This document shows, in pieces, positions 42,579 through 50,950 of a stretch of 64,000 nucleotides of DNA (positions are counted from its first letter, which is position 1; every line of letters starts with the position of its first letter). The stretch comes from Pandoraea sp. (GTDB taxonomy: Bacteria > Pseudomonadota > Gammaproteobacteria > Burkholderiales > Burkholderiaceae), in assembly GCA_031291335.1 (NCBI GenBank), contig JARLJF010000020.1, positions 1 through 64,000 on the forward strand, given 5' to 3'. The notes below the pieces were generated by a model that ran no database searches, was not told where the DNA came from, and saw nothing but the letters and a program-made list of their open reading frames with translations. The translations under genes were made by a program, and so were the position numbers.

Positions 42579-43538
42579 TCAGTCTTGCAGCGCGGCCCAC
42601 ATTTCCTTGTCACGCTGCGCCGTCCAGATGCGCGGGTGCGTAATGCCGCTCGCTTCGTCGAACGCGCGCGTTACATCGAACGGCAGGCAGTGTTCGTAGA
42701 TGAACACGTGGCCGAACTTCGGATCCATCTGGCTGCGCGTGAGCGCCATCGCGCCCTTGAGGTCGAGCTTCTTTTCGACGGCTTGCTTGCCGGCTTCGAA
42801 CAGCGTCGTCACGAAGTCCTTCGTGTAGGCGAGACCCTTGGCAACGTCGGCCGGCGTGGTCAGCGCGGGGCCACGGCCCGGCACGAGCTTCTCGGCGCCG
42901 AGCGCGGCCAGCGCATCGAGCGTGGCCGGCCATTCGGCGAGTTGCGCGTCACCGGTGTAGCAGGCGGCGTCGTACTCGACCAGATCGCCCGAGAACAGCA
43001 CCTTCTGCGACGGCAGCCACACCACGGTGTCGCCCTTCGTGTGACCCGAACCGAGGTGCGCGATCTTCACTTCGAGCTTGCCGAGGAAAAGCGTGATTTC
43101 CTTCTCGAAGACGAGCGTCGGCCACGTGAGGCCGGGCACCGTCTCGACACCGGCGAACAGGCGCGGGAAGCGCTCGATCTCCGACTTCATGTCGGCTTCG
43201 CCGCGCTCGACGATCATTTCGTACGTGCCGCGGCTCGCGATGATCTGCTGGGCGCCTTCGGCGAAGTAAGCCGACGCGCCGAGCACGCGCACGGCATGGT
43301 AGTGCGAGAGCACCACGTACTTGATCGGCTTGTCGGTGACCGTGCGGATCTTCGCGATGAGGTCTTGCGCCATGGCGGGCGTGGCCGTCGTGTCGACGAT
43401 CATCACGCCGTCGTCGCCAATGATGACGCCGGAGTTCGGATCGCCCTCGGCCGTATAGGCCCAGGTGTTTTCCGACAGTTGGGTGAACGTGACCTTTTTG
43501 GCTTCCAGGTCGGCTTGCGAGGCGAATGCTTTGGCCAT
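42579..43538 (-). CDS. MBL-fold metallo-hydrolase with altered metal motif
   Basis: A 319-aa metallo-beta-lactamase-fold protein of the SoxH/quinoprotein-relay-like type. The usual HxHxDH is here HYHAVR (79-84): the Asp and third His are replaced by Val and Arg, so only one metal site can form normally. The later ligands His166 (GSGHTKGD) and Asp185 (FSGDLVEY) remain. It starts the operon MBL - FAD monooxygenase - DUF2783. Likely hydrolyses a thioester or lactone produced from the aromatic substrate, or has a non-catalytic role; this is inference. Promoter and palindrome are at 43612-43628. Confidence 0.83.
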   Translation of the reverse strand: MAKAFASQADLEAKKVTFTQLSENTWAYTAEGDPNSGVIIGDDGVMIVDTTATPAMAQDLIAKIRTVTDKPIKYVVLSHYHAVRVLGASAYFAEGAQQIIASRGTYEMIVERGEADMKSEIERFPRLFAGVETVPGLTWPTLVFEKEITLFLGKLEVKIAHLGSGHTKGDTVVWLPSQKVLFSGDLVEYDAACYTGDAQLAEWPATLDALAALGAEKLVPGRGPALTTPADVAKGLAYTKDFVTTLFEAGKQAVEKKLDLKGAMALTRSQMDPKFGHVFIYEHCLPFDVTRAFDEASGITHPRIWTAQRDKEMWAALQD

Positions 43539-43611
43539 GCTTGTCTCTCTCTCTTATCTCGTCTGCGGGGATGGTGCGGATGATGAGGGCATCTTACGAA
43601 ACGCTCAGAAT

Positions 43612-43628
43612 ATTTGTCAATGACAAAT
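43612..43628. promoter_or_regulatory. Palindrome over the -35 box of the MBL-fold operon
   Basis: Perfect ATTTGTC, three bases, GACAAAT. On the minus strand it contains TTGACA (43615-43620), the -35 box of the MBL-fold/FAD monooxygenase operon, with a weak -10 16-17 bp further. A second gene pair, the two IclR regulators, starts on the other side. Confidence 0.6.
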
Positions 43629-43783
43629 CTGATTGTTATTTGCTAATGTGACGGCATAAGCGATCCGACGGCGTTCGCGTTCCGGGTTAACCCTGCGCAA
43701 ATGGAGGGACGAATGAAAAAGCGAGCGCCGACTTGTTTAGAATCTAGGCCATTTTCCTTGGGGAGCCCGGCTCCTACGACTGC

Positions 43784-44605
43784 ATGAACCGAATTCCGAT
43801 GGACGGCACCGCCGACACGAGCGGCCAACCCGGCCGAGCCTCACGCGGCGTGCAAAGCGTGGATGTGGCCGCGCGGGTGCTTCAGGCGCTGGCGCAAGCC
43901 CGGCGCCCGCTGGGCCCGGGCGATCTCGCCGCCCTCGCGGGACTGCCGCCCGCGCAGGCGCATCCGTATCTGGTGAGTCTCACGCGACTGGGTTTGCTCA
44001 AGCGCGACCCGATGTCGGGCGACTATGCGCCGGGCCCCATGACGTTGCGTCTCGCGTTGTTACATCTTGAAAACGATCCGGCCTATCGCGCTGCCGTGCC
44101 GCGTGTGATCGCGCTGGCGCGCGAGACCGGCTTTTGTGTGGCGATCTGCACAAGGGCGCCGCAAGGTCCGCTCGTCGTGCATTTCGAACGTGCGGCGTTT
44201 CCGCTGCATGTGAATCTTCACGTCGGTTCGGTCATGTCGCTCACGACAACGTCGACGGGACGCGCGTTCTGCGCGTTCACACCGCAGGCGCAATGGCCGC
44301 AGGCGTGGCAGGAACAGATGCCTGCCGCGTCGACCGAGCGCGAGCGGTTCAACGCGTCGCTCGACGAGACACGTACGCATGGCATGTCGCGCAGCGTGAA
44401 TACGCCAAGCCCGTCGGTGAGCAGTCTGTGTGCGCCGGTGTTCGATGCGCACGGGCGTTTGCGGCTGGCACTCACGGCCATCGGGCCGACGGCGGCGCTC
44501 GATGTCGCGTGGGAAGGGGCGGCGGCAAGTGCATTGCGTGCGACGGCGAATGCCATCGCGGCGCAGGTCGACACAGAGCTTGAGGCGGGTGAGGTGAATG
44601 CATGA
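43784..44605 (+). CDS. IclR-family regulator, first of an overlapping pair
   Basis: A 273-aa IclR-family protein with N-terminal winged helix (RGVQSVDVAARVLQALAQA, LGPGDLAALAGLPPAQAHPYLVSL) and an effector domain with THGMSRSVNTPSPSVSSL. Its stop codon overlaps the start of the next IclR gene by four bases (ATGA), so the two are translated together. Divergent from the MBL-fold operon. The effector domain is shortened in places compared with PcaR-type members. It probably controls the divergent operon, alone or with its partner. Confidence 0.85.
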   Translation: MNRIPMDGTADTSGQPGRASRGVQSVDVAARVLQALAQARRPLGPGDLAALAGLPPAQAHPYLVSLTRLGLLKRDPMSGDYAPGPMTLRLALLHLENDPAYRAAVPRVIALARETGFCVAICTRAPQGPLVVHFERAAFPLHVNLHVGSVMSLTTTSTGRAFCAFTPQAQWPQAWQEQMPAASTERERFNASLDETRTHGMSRSVNTPSPSVSSLCAPVFDAHGRLRLALTAIGPTAALDVAWEGAAASALRATANAIAAQVDTELEAGEVNA

Positions 44606-45462
44606 GCGTGACACGAAGTGGAGCGGGCACCGGTGACATGGCAGACGATGTGACGACGACCCAGACAAAACCGCAGCGCGGCATTCAGGCGCTGGAAAGT
44701 ACCGGCGCGTTGCTTGAGGCGTTGGTTGCGGCGGGGCGTCCGCTGCCGCTCAATGCCCTGGCGCGCGACGCGGGCATGGCCGCGGCAAAGGCACATCCGC
44801 ATCTGGTGAGCCTGCAACGTGCAGGCCTGCTTATGCGCGATGAGAACGGCAACTTCGAAGCGGGTGCGCTAAGTCTTGAACTTGGCTTGATGGCGTTGCA
44901 GCGTCTCTCGCCGACTGGCGAAGCCGAACCCGAGATTCTCGCGCTCGCGCAAGCCACTGGCTTGTCGGCGGCGATGGCCGTGCTCGGTCCGGTCGGTCCC
45001 ACGGTGGTTCGACTGGAAGAGGCGATGCGCCCGCAGCACGTGAGCCTGCGCATCGGCACGGTGCTCTCGCTGGTGAACACCGCGATCGGCCGCACGTTCG
45101 CCGCCTTCCTGCCGGAAGCGGTGCTCGACGGTCTGCTCGCGCAAGAGTCCGTGCGCATGGCGGGGGTGGGCGCGGAGGGGCGTGCAACGAAGCCAGCCCC
45201 TGACTATGCCGCGCGGCTGACGACGATCCGCGAGCAGCGATTCGATACCGCATTGAGCAATCCGGTGCCGGGCATCGATACGGTGGCGGTGCCGGTGTTC
45301 GATCACACCGGCGAGGTCACGCTGGTGCTCGCGTTGATGGGATCGACGGGCAGTTTCGAGACGGCGCTCGACGCGTCACCGGCGCAGGCGTTGCTCGCGG
45401 CGGCGCATCGCTTGTCGTGGCGCTTCGGCGCCGTTGGCCGGTCAGATGGCGAGATCGGGTAG
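44602..45462 (+). CDS. IclR-family regulator, second of an overlapping pair
   Basis: A 286-aa IclR-family protein with the same two-domain build; the HTH region is ALESTGALLEALVAAGRPLP, NALARDAGMAAAKAHPHLVSL, and the effector domain includes LSLRIGTVLSLVNTAIGRTFAAF. The sequence is clearly related to its neighbour (AQAHPYLVSL versus AKAHPHLVSL), so the pair arose by duplication. The overlapping ATG at 44602 is used; another in-frame ATG at 44638 is possible. Joint action as a heterodimer or heterotetramer is plausible because IclR proteins are oligomers (inference). Confidence 0.85.
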   Translation: MSVTRSGAGTGDMADDVTTTQTKPQRGIQALESTGALLEALVAAGRPLPLNALARDAGMAAAKAHPHLVSLQRAGLLMRDENGNFEAGALSLELGLMALQRLSPTGEAEPEILALAQATGLSAAMAVLGPVGPTVVRLEEAMRPQHVSLRIGTVLSLVNTAIGRTFAAFLPEAVLDGLLAQESVRMAGVGAEGRATKPAPDYAARLTTIREQRFDTALSNPVPGIDTVAVPVFDHTGEVTLVLALMGSTGSFETALDASPAQALLAAAHRLSWRFGAVGRSDGEIG

Positions 45463-45604
45463 TCAAGCGTTCGCGTGATGACGCGACGTTGACACATTCG
45501 TACGGCGACGCATTTTTGCCACGATTTCACGTTGGTTCCGGCGACGGTAAGGTCACACGGTAAGATGAGCGTCAACGCCGTCCCCGTCACCCCGACCTGT
45601 TGCC

Positions 45605-47083
45605 ATGACTGCCGCCATGACCCCCGTGATGACTCGTGAACCCGTTCGATCCCGTGATGTTCGTTCCGACGTTTCGGCCCGCCGATGGCAAAGGCGCGGC
45701 GTGCGATGGCAGGCGTGCCTCGCGGCGCTCACCGTCGCCGGCGCGTTGAGCGCTTGCACTACGTCGGCACCGCCCTCGCCGGGGCCGGCCAAGCCTACCG
45801 AGTCGGCCGCGCGCGTCGATGGCATGCCCGCCGACTGGACGCTTGTCTCCACAGTGATCGTGAGCCGTCACGGCGTGCGTTCGCCGACCCATTCCCATCC
45901 CCCGCTGGACAAACTGAGCCCGGACGCCTGGCCCGGCTGGCCGGTGCCTGCGGGTTATCTGACGGCGCGTGGCGGCTCGCTGGCCGAGCGCATGGGCCGT
46001 TATTACGGCGACTGGCTGCGTGCACGGCGCGTGTTGCCCGACAATGCGTGCCCGGCGCCCGGTACGGTGTACGGATGGGCGGATATCGATCAACGCACGC
46101 GCGAAACCGGCAATGCGTTGCTGCAAGGCATGGCACCCGGGTGCGACATGCGTACGTCGCACCAAGCGGATCTCACGACCTACGATGCGGTTTTTCATCC
46201 GGTGGATGCCGGCGACTGTCCGCTCGATCCGGGCGCTGCGCGTGGGGCGATCGAGGCGCGGCTGGCGCCGGATGGCGTCGCTGGTCTGAACAAGCGCTAC
46301 GCCGCGACAATCGCGCGCGTCGGCGAAGTACTCGACTACGCACATAGTCCCGCCTGCGGCGCGCAAGGCGGCTGCAAGCTTGAGGACGTACCCACGCGAC
46401 TGCGTGTCGAAGGCGATGGCAGTGGCGTTGCGTTGCGTGGGGCGCTGGGCAGTGCCGCGACGGCGTCGGAGGTCTTTCTGCTGCAATACGGCGAGGGCTT
46501 GCCCGACAACGACGTGGCCTGGGGGCGAATCCGCGATGAAAAGGATTGGGCGCGTCTGCTCGAAGCGCATAACGCGCAGCGCGATCTGCTCAACCGAACG
46601 CCTTATCTGGCGTCGACGAATGGCACGCCGCTGCTGGCCATTGTTCTCGACGCCCTGACGCGCTCGGCGATGGAGACGGGCGCACCGCCGTCTGCGCCGG
46701 TGCGTGGCCCGGTCCTGCCGGTGGGCAACCGTGTCTACGTGTTGATCGGTCACGACACGAACGTGGCCAACCTTGCGGGCATGCTCAAACTCGATTGGCA
46801 GTTGCCCGATCAACCCGACAACACGCCCCCCGATGGCGCGCTCGTTTTCACGCTATGGCGCAATCCGGCAGGCGAGGCGTTCACGCGTGTGGAGCTGGTG
46901 TATCAGTCGATGCATCAGATGCGACACCTCACGGCGCTCTCACTGGAGGAACCGGCCAAACGTGTGGCGCTTGCCTTGCCTGACTGCGGCGAGGGGCCCG
47001 ACGCCAAAGCCTGCCGTTGGCCGGCATTTGCCCAGCGCGCGAAAGCCGCGTTGTCTCCGGCGTGTCTGGCGGGGGTGCGCTAA
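45605..47083 (+). CDS. Lipoprotein histidine acid phosphatase (phytase/glucose-1-phosphatase type)
   Basis: A 492-aa secreted phosphatase. The active-site motif SRHGVRSPT (nucleophile His89) and the distal proton-donor motif IGHDTNVAN (His-Asp) define the branch-2 histidine acid phosphatases such as AppA and Agp. The N-terminus has an Arg-rich region, a hydrophobic segment and the lipobox LSAC (Cys51), so it should be a lipid-anchored periplasmic or outer-membrane protein. Several Cys pairs (PACGAQGGC, DCGEGPDAKAC) suggest disulfides. No SD is visible before the first ATG; start could be 12-24 bases later. Releases phosphate from phytate or sugar phosphates. Confidence 0.87.
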   Translation: MTAAMTPVMTREPVRSRDVRSDVSARRWQRRGVRWQACLAALTVAGALSACTTSAPPSPGPAKPTESAARVDGMPADWTLVSTVIVSRHGVRSPTHSHPPLDKLSPDAWPGWPVPAGYLTARGGSLAERMGRYYGDWLRARRVLPDNACPAPGTVYGWADIDQRTRETGNALLQGMAPGCDMRTSHQADLTTYDAVFHPVDAGDCPLDPGAARGAIEARLAPDGVAGLNKRYAATIARVGEVLDYAHSPACGAQGGCKLEDVPTRLRVEGDGSGVALRGALGSAATASEVFLLQYGEGLPDNDVAWGRIRDEKDWARLLEAHNAQRDLLNRTPYLASTNGTPLLAIVLDALTRSAMETGAPPSAPVRGPVLPVGNRVYVLIGHDTNVANLAGMLKLDWQLPDQPDNTPPDGALVFTLWRNPAGEAFTRVELVYQSMHQMRHLTALSLEEPAKRVALALPDCGEGPDAKACRWPAFAQRAKAALSPACLAGVR

Positions 47084-47123
47084 CGGCAACGGCAACGACA
47101 GACGGTTGCCGCCAGAAATTCAG

Positions 47124-47147
47124 ACAGGGGCTTCGGCCCCTGTTTTT
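47124..47147 (+). terminator. Intrinsic terminator of the acid phosphatase gene
   Basis: ACAGGGGC, TTCG tetraloop, GCCCCTGT and five T residues: a compact, strong terminator 41 bp past the stop. Confidence 0.93.
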
Positions 47148-47213
47148 CATGGTGCCTCGTCTCGACACGTCATCGTCAGGCTCCATGCCCGTCGTAACTT
47201 CCTTCTAATTTAA

Positions 47214-47262
47214 TTCGTGTGCGAAATAAATTAACGAATATACTTCGTGTGCGAAATAAATT
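47214..47262. promoter_or_regulatory. Double MarR-type operator
   Basis: A perfect 19-bp direct repeat TTCGTGTGCGAAATAAATT at 47214-47232 and 47244-47262, 30 bp apart (about three helix turns). Each copy contains the dyad TTCG, TGTG, CGAA; the first copy extends to near-perfect 11-bp arms. It lies in an AT-rich promoter region (TATACT at 47239-47244) before the hydrolase-MarR pair. Confidence 0.75.
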
Positions 47263-47332
47263 CTGAATTATGTCAATGCACTGAGAGGCGCAGCGTGACC
47301 CCGTAGACGCGTGAGCGCCGGGGAGTTGCGTC

Positions 47333-48301
47333 ATGTCATCGATTGCCATCGAAATTCCTGCCGTCGACGCGTTTCCGCTCGGCGCCCATATCTGGTATCC
47401 GCAGACGTTGCCGGCGCTGGGCATCGTGCTCGTGCATCCGGCCACGGCCGTGCCGGAACGGCTGTACTTCGCGTTCGCGGAATATGTCACACAACGCGGA
47501 TTGATCGCCGTGACGTACAGCTATCGTGGCATCGACGGTTCGCGTCCGCCGATGCTTCGCGGGTTCCGCGCCCGCATGCGCGACTGGGCCGATCTCGACG
47601 TTGAGGGAGTCACTCGCTGGGCACACGAACGCTATCCATCACTGCCCCTCTACGCGGTCGGTCACAGTTTCGGTGGTCACGCCATCGGGCTGTGCGAGAG
47701 TTCGAATCTGCTGCGTGCGGCGGTGCAGGTGGCGTCGCATGCGGGATCGATGCGTGTGGTGAGTGATCGCCGCGAGCGTGCGCGCGTTACGTTCCTGATG
47801 CATTGGGTGGCGCCACCGTTGGCGCGTCTCGCCGGTTTCATGCCGGGGCGACGACTCGGGCTCGGCGAGGATCTGCCTGCGGGTGTGCTGCTCGAATGGA
47901 GCCGCTGGACACGTCTGCCGAACTACTTCTTCGACGACGGGACGCTAGACGCCGAAGCGCGCTTCGCCAGGGTACAAATGCCGATCCTGTCGCTGGGTTT
48001 CGACGACGATCTCTGGGCCACGCCGATGGGGATCGACATACTCGTCTCGCGGCTTCGGAATGCCGCTGTAACACGTCGCGAGATTCCGGCCATCCGTTCG
48101 GATTCCGGATCGATAGGGCATATGGGATACTTCCGCCAACGTTCCGGCGCATTCCTGTGGCCGGAAACCGTCGACTGGTTGTTGTCGACGGGGACGGCGA
48201 ACGGCGTCGAGCCATCCGGCAACCTGGGCGCGACGAGTGTCGCGCAGGCAGGTGCGTCGAGGAACGCGGCGGCGACGTCAGTTCTCATCACACCGCCATA
48301 A
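47333..48301 (+). CDS. Predicted alpha/beta-fold hydrolase
   Basis: A 322-aa serine hydrolase with nucleophile elbow AVGHSFGGHA and a C-terminal GHMGYFR as catalytic His. The oxyanion-side VLVHPATAVPE and YSYRGIDGSRP are typical of the uncharacterised predicted-hydrolase group UCP037442. GGGGAG precedes the ATG. The final 35 residues are polar and variable. It is followed 42 bp later by a MarR regulator on the same strand and both stand behind the repeated operator, so the MarR protein probably represses this gene and itself. Substrate unknown. Confidence 0.83.
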   Translation: MSSIAIEIPAVDAFPLGAHIWYPQTLPALGIVLVHPATAVPERLYFAFAEYVTQRGLIAVTYSYRGIDGSRPPMLRGFRARMRDWADLDVEGVTRWAHERYPSLPLYAVGHSFGGHAIGLCESSNLLRAAVQVASHAGSMRVVSDRRERARVTFLMHWVAPPLARLAGFMPGRRLGLGEDLPAGVLLEWSRWTRLPNYFFDDGTLDAEARFARVQMPILSLGFDDDLWATPMGIDILVSRLRNAAVTRREIPAIRSDSGSIGHMGYFRQRSGAFLWPETVDWLLSTGTANGVEPSGNLGATSVAQAGASRNAAATSVLITPP

Positions 48302-48343
48302 CAACGATCTACTATCGACGCAATATCGATTCGAGCAGACTGA

Positions 48344-48850
48344 ATGCCAAAACGCCAAACGTCCGCCGCCGCAGCAACCGCTGCAAGCGCCGTGACCACC
48401 AGGAAGCCGGGAAAGGGGGAAGCCGCCGATCGCCGGTTGTACTTCCTGCTCACCGTCGGTCAGCGACGTGTTCAGCGATGGATCGATGCGCGCGCCGGAG
48501 ATAGCGCGAGCGTGAGCGCTGCGCAGGCCGGCGTGTTGTTCTATCTGCTACACCACGAAGATGCGCTCGTGGGCGAAGTCGGCGCGGCCCTGCAACTCTC
48601 GCCGTCGTCGATGACCGGACTGGCGAATCGTATGGTTACCGCAGGCCTGCTGACCCGTCGTGCCGATGCCGAAGACGGACGCGCCACGCGATTGCGTATC
48701 ACGGCGGCCGGCCACAAGGCGATTGCGCGTGCCCGCGACATCCTCGCGGACCTCAATGCGTTGCTGCACGACGACTTCACCGAAGCGGAGCTGAATATCG
48801 TGGCACGCTGGCTGGGCAATCTACAGAGCCGGTTCCCCGCCGAGACATAA
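48344..48850 (+). CDS. MarR-family transcriptional regulator
   Basis: A 168-aa MarR-type repressor. The recognition helix region GEVGAALQLSPSSMTGLANRMVTAGLLTR and the wing RADAEDGRATRLRITAAG are clear. It starts 42 bp after the hydrolase stop codon, so both are one transcript. MarR repressors bind paired dyads in their own promoter, which fits the two 30-bp-spaced copies at 47214-47262. Ligand probably is a phenolic or lipophilic compound (family knowledge). Confidence 0.9.
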   Translation: MPKRQTSAAAATAASAVTTRKPGKGEAADRRLYFLLTVGQRRVQRWIDARAGDSASVSAAQAGVLFYLLHHEDALVGEVGAALQLSPSSMTGLANRMVTAGLLTRRADAEDGRATRLRITAAGHKAIARARDILADLNALLHDDFTEAELNIVARWLGNLQSRFPAET

Positions 48851-48878
48851 TCCGAGCGGGCGCAGCCTCACTGCGTCG

Positions 48879-49313
48879 TCAATGAATCGCCAGCGCGTTG
48901 GCCTGTGCGTTGGCGACACCTGCCGCCACATTCACGCCGATGTTGCCCGACGCCCCCATCAGCGCGCGATCGCCCAGCGACGCGTTCATCGGCCCCGTTG
49001 CGCCGGTCACGGTCGCGGCGTTGCGAATCGTCTGACGGGTATCGATCGTGACGTTGGAAGCACTCGCCAGCACCAACTGGTTCGACTGCGCGTTGAGGGC
49101 CCCTGCGGCGACATTCACGCCGAAGTTGCCGTGCGCGTTACGCAGGGCATCGGCGCCGAGCGTGGCGACCGTGCTGCCGCCAAACACGGCGTCGCCGGTG
49201 ATGGTCTGTCGGGTGGAGAGCTGGACGCCGGTGGCGTCGTCGGAGGTGGCAGCGAAGGCCGGCGCGTGAGCGACGACCAGTGCGAAAGCACTCAGCAAAG
49301 CGAGACGCGTCAT
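48879..49313 (-). CDS. Small secreted repeat protein, amyloid/adhesin-like
   Basis: A 144-aa exported protein. The signal peptide ends at APAFA (residue 21). The mature part is two imperfect repeats of about 50 residues, each running from TRQTI through LG..AL to GN-GVNVAAG--NAQ-N-L (residues 33-80 and 91-141). The GNxGVNVAAGxxNAQxN motif with Asn/Gln/Gly spacing recalls repeats of Fap-type functional amyloid subunits and of some cell-surface adhesins. GGGGAAG precedes the ATG at 49313. No fap secretion genes are adjacent, so function is uncertain. Unlike its neighbours it is Ala/Asn/Gly-rich. Confidence 0.7.
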   Translation of the reverse strand: MTRLALLSAFALVVAHAPAFAATSDDATGVQLSTRQTITGDAVFGGSTVATLGADALRNAHGNFGVNVAAGALNAQSNQLVLASASNVTIDTRQTIRNAATVTGATGPMNASLGDRALMGASGNIGVNVAAGVANAQANALAIH

Positions 49314-49570
49314 AGTGATCTTCCCCAGAAGGTCCGTTGGGACGGATATCTGGATATCGGCGCCTGAGGCGCTCGGGTTGAATGATTTTTCATGTGTCGC
49401 GTAGGCGTCGGGCAATTGATGGTTTGCCCCTGCACCGACGCATCGCGTCACCGAAAGCTGCCGTCATTCCCATGACCGCTGCGGCGCGCATTTTCGCACG
49501 GCGACACGCATGTGCGCCGCCGTGCCATGACGTCAGACTTTGATGCCCGAGCACGCCTTGACGCGCGAGA

Positions 49571-50950
49571 TTACGCCGGTTCTCCCGCGCCGTTTGCGAG
49601 TCCCGCCACATTGCCGCGAGATTGTGTTGCAGCTTGCTGTTGCACAGACGCCGATTTCTTGTGGTCGATCAGCAACACGGCAACGACGGCAATCACTGCG
49701 GGAATCGCGATCGCCATAAAGTTTTGCTGCAACGGCAGCGACATGCTCACGAGTATGCCGATCACGATGGGCGCGAGAATCGCACCGCTGCGTCCGACCC
49801 CCGACGCCCAACCGATGCCCGTGCCGCGCGCCGCCATCGGATAGAACTGGCCCGCATAGGCATAGGTCACGATTTGCGTGCCGATGGTCGATGCGCCGGC
49901 CAATCCCACGAGCACGAACAGCACCGGCGTGGGCACTTTCACACCGAGCAAGGTGATCGACACGGCGGCGAGAGCATACATGCCCACGAGCACGTACTTG
50001 ATGTTGAAGCGATCCGCGAGCCACCCGCCGCCGATAGCGCCGAGCATCGCGCCGAAGTTCAACACCAGCACGAATGTGAGCGCCGAGCCGAGGCTGTAGC
50101 CCGCACTTGCCATGAGCTTCGCGAGCCACGAACTGAGCGCGTACACCATGAACAGGCACATGAAGAACGCGACCCACAGCATGGCGGTGCTAAAGCCGCG
50201 ACCCTCCTGAAACAGACGCGAGAGCGGTGCGGCCTGCTTGCGGTCCGTGGTCGGCAGCGCGAACTGATCGCCCGGTTGCACGGCATAGTCCGGTGCGAGG
50301 CGGGCAAGCACTTGCTTCAGGGCGTCGAGTCGACCGGTACGAATGAGGAACGGCATCGATTCCGGCAGTGCCTTCATCGCGAAGGGCACGAGCAGCGCGG
50401 GCAGACCTGCGGCGAGAAAGACGGACTGCCATCCGTACGACTCGATCAACCCTTTGCCAAGCAGCGCGGCCAGCATGCCCCCGACGGAGTACCCGGAGAA
50501 CATGAGCGTGACGAGCGTGCCACGCAGTCGTCGCGGCGAGTATTCCGTCATCTGTGCGACGACGATCGGCATCACGCCGCCGATCCCGACGCCTGCGAAG
50601 AAGCGCGTGACGGAGAAGCTGATCGGCTCATGTGTGAAGCCGGCCGCGGCGGTGAACAGCGAGAACATCAGCACGCAGATGGCGATGGCTTTGCGCCGGC
50701 CGATGCTGTCGGCCACCATGCCCATCACGATGGCCCCGAACATCATGCCGAAGAGTGCGGCGCTGACCATGAAGCCGGCGCTGGTGGCGTCTACATTCAT
50801 CGCCTTCATGATCGACGGCAGCGCAATGCCCGCGACCGCGAGGTCGTAGCCGTCGAAGATGATGATGAGTGCGCACCAGAGCAGGATGCGGCCGTGATAG
50901 CCGTTGAAGCGCGCCTCGTCGGCCAGATGGTGTACGTCGATATGTCGCAT
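49571..50950 (-). CDS. AAHS-family MFS transporter (aromatic acid:H+ symporter)
   Basis: A 459-aa inner-membrane MFS carrier of the aromatic acid:H+ symporter family (PcaK/BenK type). The helix 1 motif IIIFDGYDLAVAGIALPSIM has the essential Asp-Gly-Tyr-Asp; loop 2-3 is GMVADSIGRRKAI; helix 4-5 VGIGGVMPIVVAQMTEYSPRRLRG is family-typical. The ATG at 50950 has GGAG upstream; the longer frame to 51115 is leader. Imports 4-hydroxybenzoate, protocatechuate or similar acids, which fits the pcaIJF genes 10 kb away. Confidence 0.9.
   Translation of the reverse strand: MRHIDVHHLADEARFNGYHGRILLWCALIIIFDGYDLAVAGIALPSIMKAMNVDATSAGFMVSAALFGMMFGAIVMGMVADSIGRRKAIAICVLMFSLFTAAAGFTHEPISFSVTRFFAGVGIGGVMPIVVAQMTEYSPRRLRGTLVTLMFSGYSVGGMLAALLGKGLIESYGWQSVFLAAGLPALLVPFAMKALPESMPFLIRTGRLDALKQVLARLAPDYAVQPGDQFALPTTDRKQAAPLSRLFQEGRGFSTAMLWVAFFMCLFMVYALSSWLAKLMASAGYSLGSALTFVLVLNFGAMLGAIGGGWLADRFNIKYVLVGMYALAAVSITLLGVKVPTPVLFVLVGLAGASTIGTQIVTYAYAGQFYPMAARGTGIGWASGVGRSGAILAPIVIGILVSMSLPLQQNFMAIAIPAVIAVVAVLLIDHKKSASVQQQAATQSRGNVAGLANGAGEPA

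Noticed and set aside
45489..45516. TTGACA followed by ATTTTT as promoter of the acid phosphatase
   Set aside because: The -10 box is poor; kept only as a possibility and not listed as a feature.
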